Origin: Saccopteryx bilineata
Taxonomy: Eukaryota > Chordata > Mammalia > Chiroptera > Emballonuridae
DNA: 64,000 nt
NCBI RefSeq assembly: GCF_036850765.1
Contig: NC_089490.1
Location: 273,992,482 to 274,056,481 of the forward strand
Direction of reading: 5' to 3'
A program made the translations under genes and the position numbers. Of the stretch, positions 58,257-64,000 are shown piece after piece. Positions within the stretch are counted from its first letter, which is position 1. Every line of letters begins with the position of its first letter. Below the pieces are notes generated by a model. The model had not been told where the DNA came from. It searched no databases and saw only the letters and a program-made list of their open reading frames with translations.

Positions 58257-60636
58257 TCTTACATAAAAACAGAACTAGAGGGACTATTAGAAAGAGATTT
58301 GAGAATTACTTTAACATATTTGGGAAACTAATTATTATTTTGAAAAAATAATAATTTGGAGAAAATGATGAAATAAGGTATCTTGTTCAAAGCTATGGGC
58401 GAAGTTTGTGCTCTGTTCCAAATCTATCAGATAAGTATTATAAGACATATAGGACAAAGTCCCTTTTCTTGATATTTCTAGCATACATCCTATTCAGTAG
58501 ACAAAGGAGGAGGTGGGTAAAGTTGATGGCCACATAAATGCAAACTTATGTAACAAGGTAGGGGTGGGGAGAGGAGAGAAAAAGGCACCATGATGCCTCT
58601 ATGGTACTGACTTCCCCTAAGCGCCTAAGGAAACTGGCAGTGAAGCAACGATGACAACCATTTCTTAAGGTACAATAGCTTCGAGACATTAATTTTCATG
58701 ATGTATTCTTCATGTTGATCGTTACTGGCTTACAATAAACCACAGTTCTAAAACCTACACTTTATCAGTGACTACATATTATAAAAAGAAAAAGGCAGTT
58801 ATTTAGAAGAAACAATTCAACGAGAATCTAAGAATGATGTCATTTGCTTTCCAGGGTATGAAAGAAGCATTGAGATTAAGAGAATAAGAAAAACTGGTCG
58901 TGACACTTGTCAACAGCAGCAACACATAAATCCAGGCACTCCAGTTGCCTACATATTAATGCACAGTTACTAAATAAATATTCCTCTTGCTGTGTGCCAC
59001 CCAGAGTGACCTTCTGTCCATCAGAAGGCAAAACAACATCTATTTGTGGTTCCTGTAAAGAGGCCGCTCTGTTGTATCCTTCATTCTCCCACGTCTCTGG
59101 CTGATATTTTTTTATTCAGACCATCAGAGGCACCACTCATTGGTCTGGCCCACAATATTGAAGATGCGTTAGGTGCCTGGCTCAGTCAGTCTGGCAGTGA
59201 TCTGGAGGCAAGGGTATGGAGGAAGCAGGCAGAAAGCTTCACATATACATTAGAGCAGTTTCAGCAGCTTTACCACAGTCTCTTTTCTCTCCTTCCCTAA
59301 GATGAAGACCCTGCTCTTGATATCAGTTTAACCAGAATTTCCACCAGAGTACAACCCCCCTGGTGGCAACATGTCCCAGGGTATGACCCTGACCATTGAT
59401 GTGGTCTGGGTCACAAGGCAAACCACCAGAACAATGACAAGCCAAATGAACTCCAGCCATGCTATGCAAACTTGATTCATAAACATAGTTCAGTCTAACT
59501 GTGCTATTAGTTTGGCTGAAAAGGAGTCTATGAACAGAATCAAAACTTGCTTCTTTTTATTCACTTATTTATGTATATATGTGTTTTTCTGGCTATATCT
59601 GTTTATGCTGGTTTACACTAAAAGTATTAAGAAAAAAAAGTTTAGCTGATGTTAGCCAGAATTAATTTTGAGTATCAAAAGATTGAGAAAGAAGTATAAA
59701 GAGATAGCTACAGTGAATTAGAATGAAGCCAAAAGCAATTAGTATCTATTATCTGTGAAAAGCAAGGTTGGTCATAAGAAGCTCACAGTAGCAATGCTTT
59801 CTGGCATGTGTTGCATGAGAACCTTAGTCCAACCATAGAGCTCAGGCCTCTTCTCTCTCTGAAGGAAGAGGAGACTTCTGAAAGATACCCATTCAGGAAG
59901 CTGTTCCCTTCACAGTGTGGTGTGCAGGGCCCTGTGAAAAGCAGCAGGTGCTATAGAAATGAGCTTACTGGAGTGGAGGCCACCAGCTACTCTCAGGTGT
60001 GAATCAGAGGGAGCCTCAAGCAAAGTAGGGTGTTTGGCTGGGTCTTTAGGAAAAGCTGTTGGAGCGTTAGGAGTGGGGAGCAGGCATTTCAGGAGAAAGA
60101 ATAGCAGAGTGACGGAGGTAAAGAGCATCGGCATTAGGGACCGCCTGAAGTCTGGTGTGTCCAAACGTGAGTGGGCAGGCAAGTGAGGCAGGAAGGGCCC
60201 TGGGACAGTGCTACTGTCAGCCCCTGGGTGGTGTCCTGATACTGTGTGGCTGTGCCACTGCTGCCCTTGCCCTCCACCTTTCTGGTTTACTTCATCTGTA
60301 AGTTAAGAGTGTTGGACCTGAGGGTTCCTTAGGGCTTCCAAAGAGATATAAAACATGTTCTATGGTCTCTTTTAAGTTCCACAGCAAACTGGCACTAAAA
60401 TTGGGAAAAGAACAAGTCTTTGCACAAACCTAGAAACGTCTAACCCAGTATTATTGTTAATTCTCTGCATAGTGTCTCTTCATGCTCAATTATATATCGA
60501 ATTAAAGCCGAAGACACTTACAATGGCCCAGCTAATACAGGCAGCATCATTTTGGCGAGAACAGTGATTACTATGGCTGGGAAATTGTGTTTTTACCAAA
60601 AGTCTTCTGTCGTTTGTCCTTTAATGAAACAATATT
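58257..60636. other. Unique sequence, no recognisable gene
   Basis: No repeat I can name. Frames of 64-90 aa at 58907-60186 lack motifs. Confidence 0.4.
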
Positions 60637-60644
60637 AAGTTCTT

Positions 60645-60836
60645 TTTTTTTTTTAATTTTATTTATTCATTTTTAGAGAGGAGAGAGACAGAGAGAGAGA
60701 AGGGAGGAGGAGCTGGAAGCATCAACTCCCATATGTGCCTTGACCAGGCAAGCCCAGGGTTTCGAACCGGCGACCTCAGCATTTCCAGGTCGACGCTTTA
60801 TCCACTGCGCCACCACAGGTCAGGCCAAGTTCTTGA
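60645..60836 (-). repeat. tRNA-derived SINE (family C, short) with TSD
   Basis: Minus-strand head GCCTGACCTGTGGTGGCGCA, B box GGTTCGAAACC, 'CTTGCCTGGTCAAGGCACAT', CT-rich body and T-rich (reversed A) tail at 60645-60655. 8-bp TSD AAGTTCTT at 60637-60644 and 60837-60844. The good match to box consensus suggests a young copy. Confidence 0.93.
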
Positions 60837-60844
60837 ATATAAAG

Positions 60845-63800
60845 GGATTCACCTTTTGATTCATTTATAAAAATGAGTTTATTATTATCATATTATTATT
60901 ATTACTTTATTGCTTCCCGTAAATGCCTTTACAGAAGTATAGCTGTAGTGTATGTATTTCTCATAAATTATAAGTCGGTATATGAAACTACCGTATGGAT
61001 ATCATAGCCAGAATGGTCACATAATTGTTATGAATTATGTTATGTTATTTCCTGTGTTATTTAGTATCAACTAAGCAGTGAAGAAATTGTCCTCAGAATA
61101 AAGAAGTATAACCAATGTCTTCCTTAATAGCATATTTTATTAACTAAATGATGAGGGCCAAAAAACTGAACTTCATTTATTTTCTTAATAGAAATGTTAT
61201 AATTTTGTTATTCATCAGGACCAATGAAACCATGTTTACCAATACAGTTTAGTCTGAATCAGATTAAACTCTAGACACAAATTCTTGTTTGCGTGAGATA
61301 GAAAGATAGAAAAAAACCAAAAACAAAAAAACAAAATCATGAAGAATTGTAAGAAACAAAATGTGGCAAATTATATCATATCAATAATTTGACCAGATGC
61401 TTAAAAGTCATTAAGAAAAAAACCCCAAAGTTGGAGAATGTTTAGACTAAAAGAAAGTAGAGTGATGCAGCAGCAATGCAGTTCTGCTTAAAAACAAAAC
61501 AGGACAAACTCTCCTCACTACTGTAGCACGTGGGAAGTGGAGTAACTTTAGTAGGATTGGGATAAGAGATTAATATTAGGTGCTCTTAATGACTTGTTAA
61601 TTATTTTTGATGGGATACTGTCATTTTGGTTATGCAATATGATCTTAGGTGAAGCAAGCTAAAGTTCTTTGGGGTAAAGTATGATAATGTTTTGGACTTA
61701 TTTGTACTTGGTCCACTGATCAGCAAATGTGTGTGTGTATGTGTGTGCGTGTATGTGTGTGTACAGTTGTGTCTCTGTGTGTGTTTCTGGAAAGGGATAA
61801 AACCAAAAAAATAATAGTAACTACCATGGACACTAGGAAAGCCTGAGTGACTGCAATTATGGTTTAAAGAGGAAAGTTATTTTTCTTGACAAGATGCTAT
61901 CTTTTTATAACATTAGAATCTTAGCAAGTCTAGCAAAAGTTTAAAAATGATTAAAAGATAAGGATACTAATTGTGACTGATTCTAAATATTTGAAGAGTG
62001 CCCAGCAGGCCCGGTAAATGCTAACCTGGTTAACACTCCGTGAGTCTTGTGCCTCTATGTCTCCTCTTCCTGAGCTGTGACCTGTGTGACAAGAAGCACA
62101 TACGTGAAGCCCACACTTAGAATGTACGGACAGTATTTAACTGAATGTAAACAGACCCTTCTCTACCGCAGACTTTGCCACACTTGAACCACAGTAACAG
62201 AAACAAGGGTGGGCACACAAACAATCAAAAATATCAGTGGGGTATGATAGAGGCCAGAAGACCAGGAATGAGGAAGGACGACAGACATGAGCCCGCATTG
62301 TCAGCCGCGCCCGAGAACTAACCCTGGAAGAAACACAGGCATGGCACATGAGAACAAACAGAGTTGGGATAATATCAGTAAGATCACAGTCGGAGAAAAA
62401 TAATCCCTTTCTTTGAAAGTTGTTTAACATAGGAATTTGAGGTTGACATAACCATTGGGAGTGATAAAGGAAAAAGTTTAGGAGACTTATCTCGGAACTT
62501 GGGAAGACATTGTTTAAGCCTGAAGCACCAAAGAGGGTGGTCCTCAAGAGAATGATGGAAGCTGTTGGGGCTTAAAGGTTCTGTGGGAAGTTTCCAGTGA
62601 CTCTTTGAAGTTGGTGGCCAAGGAAGCCCTGGAGAGCAGTGAATTGTGCAGTTGTCCACACTCAGGGCAGCCACTGCTAACAGAGAATAAAGGCATATCT
62701 TTATTTTCCCACCTTTTAGACCTCATGGAAGTGTTTCCTGTTTGAAGAGAAAGCTGGGAAGTATTATTCTTACATTGCAGAGGAGCCCTTAAAAGGGATA
62801 GTAACAATGCTCAGTAAAAACAAATGATCACATATAGTCTTCCATTTTGTCAAGTCAGCATCCATACACCCACTCTGTTCATATTTAACTTTTAAATAAA
62901 AATACTACCATGTAACTATTACATGTGTGATTGAAGACATGCTCTCACTTTTTACAAAAAGCAGGCATGTGTCCCAAACGCTAATTAATCCATCTCCAAA
63001 GATGCTCTTTCTTGTTTTCTTTCCAGTCACAATTCCTCTTTGAAAACTACAATGAGCTCTTAACTCACATAAGATACAGTGGGATGGGATGGAAAAACAA
63101 TTAGTCAATATAAACACTGATATACATGTAGGCACAAAGGAAAGTAAGATTTCCCCCTGAGATTATTTACCTATTCATTCATTGGCTTATCGATTGTATT
63201 TCCCAGTGATATCCTCCAATCTCCTGTCTTCAAAGGCAGAGGCCTGTGTTTAGGAGTGCAGCAGAGATAAAAACTTTTGCTTAATTCCCGTTTTTCCTTC
63301 CCGTTTTTCCTTCACTATCCACCACTGTGTTTGTCACCTGCAAGCCTGGAGTCCAAATATTTAAAGTCTTTCTAGAATAAACCCTTGGGGCAAGGAAAAG
63401 CAGTGTGAGATAAGTTGATATGCTGATGATGGTGTCTTCTCTTCTCCACCTAGTGCCCAGTCTGTGGCCGTCACACCATCCCAGGTGCTTCAGGTCACAG
63501 AAGTGTTGATAGCTCATATGCCCTGATTTCTGATTCCCTTTGTTCCTAGGGGAATTACTGATTTTTATTTCTTTCCTATAGTTTTGAGTTTCATGAAGGA
63601 GAGGAAATAATCGACATGATCAATCTGTAGAGAACTAAGCACTATCAGATATTTGAGAAAAACCTCCACCTTGGGACAGAACAAAATAAGATAAAAACTG
63701 AAAGGAAATAAACCTGAGCAATGTCTTTTGTAGCTGTGCATGTTCTTCTGTGACACCAGTGAAGCCAGGAGTGGGTAGTTTCTTACAAGGTGAAATCTAA

Positions 63801-64000
63801 AACAATAAATCATTTTTTTATCCTCTTTTACATTAAAATCCACTGGTCTTTCTTACATTTTCAGTGAATGAATCTTTTACCCATTTATGATATTGTAACA
63901 TCCTTCACTGGTCATTTGGAAACATTTCCTTATTGAGTTTTGCAGATCTTCCAAACCTTGACACATTTCATTTTAAAATGTCAAAAATTTGCCTTTATTA
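60845..64000. other. Mostly unique sequence with a TG-rich microsatellite
   Basis: Interrupted (TG)n at 61727-61785. A 13-bp exact tandem CCCGTTTTTCCTT lies at 63287-63312. No gene supported; frames of up to 136 aa near 62137-62807 have no recognised family. Confidence 0.4.
61727..61785. repeat. Interrupted (TG)n microsatellite
   Basis: TG units broken by AT, CG, ACAGT and CTC interruptions. Confidence 0.9.

Overview
The window looks like vertebrate, specifically bat (Chiroptera), nuclear DNA. It is AT-rich, CpG-poor and dense in retrotransposons. The repeats include tRNA-derived SINEs with good A/B boxes and target-site duplications (TSDs), of the VES type and two related longer families. 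LINE-1 3' ends, MaLR-type LTRs, MIR and L2-like relics, and non-autonomous hAT and mariner-type DNA elements are also present. The SINEs may point to a rhinolophoid or neighbouring lineage, but I assign no species. No exon, rRNA, functional tRNA, CRISPR array or bacterial-style gene could be supported. The longest open frames are fortuitous reading of SINEs.

Layout. 1-19.5 kb is repeat-rich: SINEs, MaLR LTRs and a long tract of decayed L1 from about 12.4 to 17.4 kb. It includes a complex junction at 4.4-4.85 kb, where 130 bp are an inverted, 98% identical copy of sequence at 6.24-6.37 kb. 19.5-22.2 kb is almost repeat-free and carries good transcription-factor motifs (candidate regulatory DNA). 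22.8-28.4 kb holds two hAT elements with 8-bp TSDs, two SINEs and a small inverted-repeat element. 28.4-35.5 kb is mostly unique and includes a short CpG-rich patch and a 45-bp strictly alternating purine-pyrimidine tract. 35.5-46 kb has scattered MaLR, MIR, L1 and VES copies. 46-52 kb is largely unique, with a CpG-dense homeodomain/SOX-motif segment near 48.0 kb. 52.4-52.8 kb contains, on the minus strand, a reverse-transcriptase fossil of Ty3/gypsy type. 53.6-55.9 kb is a nested stack: a 5'-inverted L1 with a solo LTR inside it, a long SINE, and a mariner-type MITE split by a VES SINE. 56-64 kb is mainly unique, with one MER20-like hAT relic and one SINE.

No genes work together here. The window is best read as intergenic or intronic DNA with possible long-range regulatory segments. 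The items most worth following are the gypsy-like RT fossil, the local inverted duplication, and the two candidate enhancer segments. All family names come from recalled consensus features and were not confirmed by a database search.
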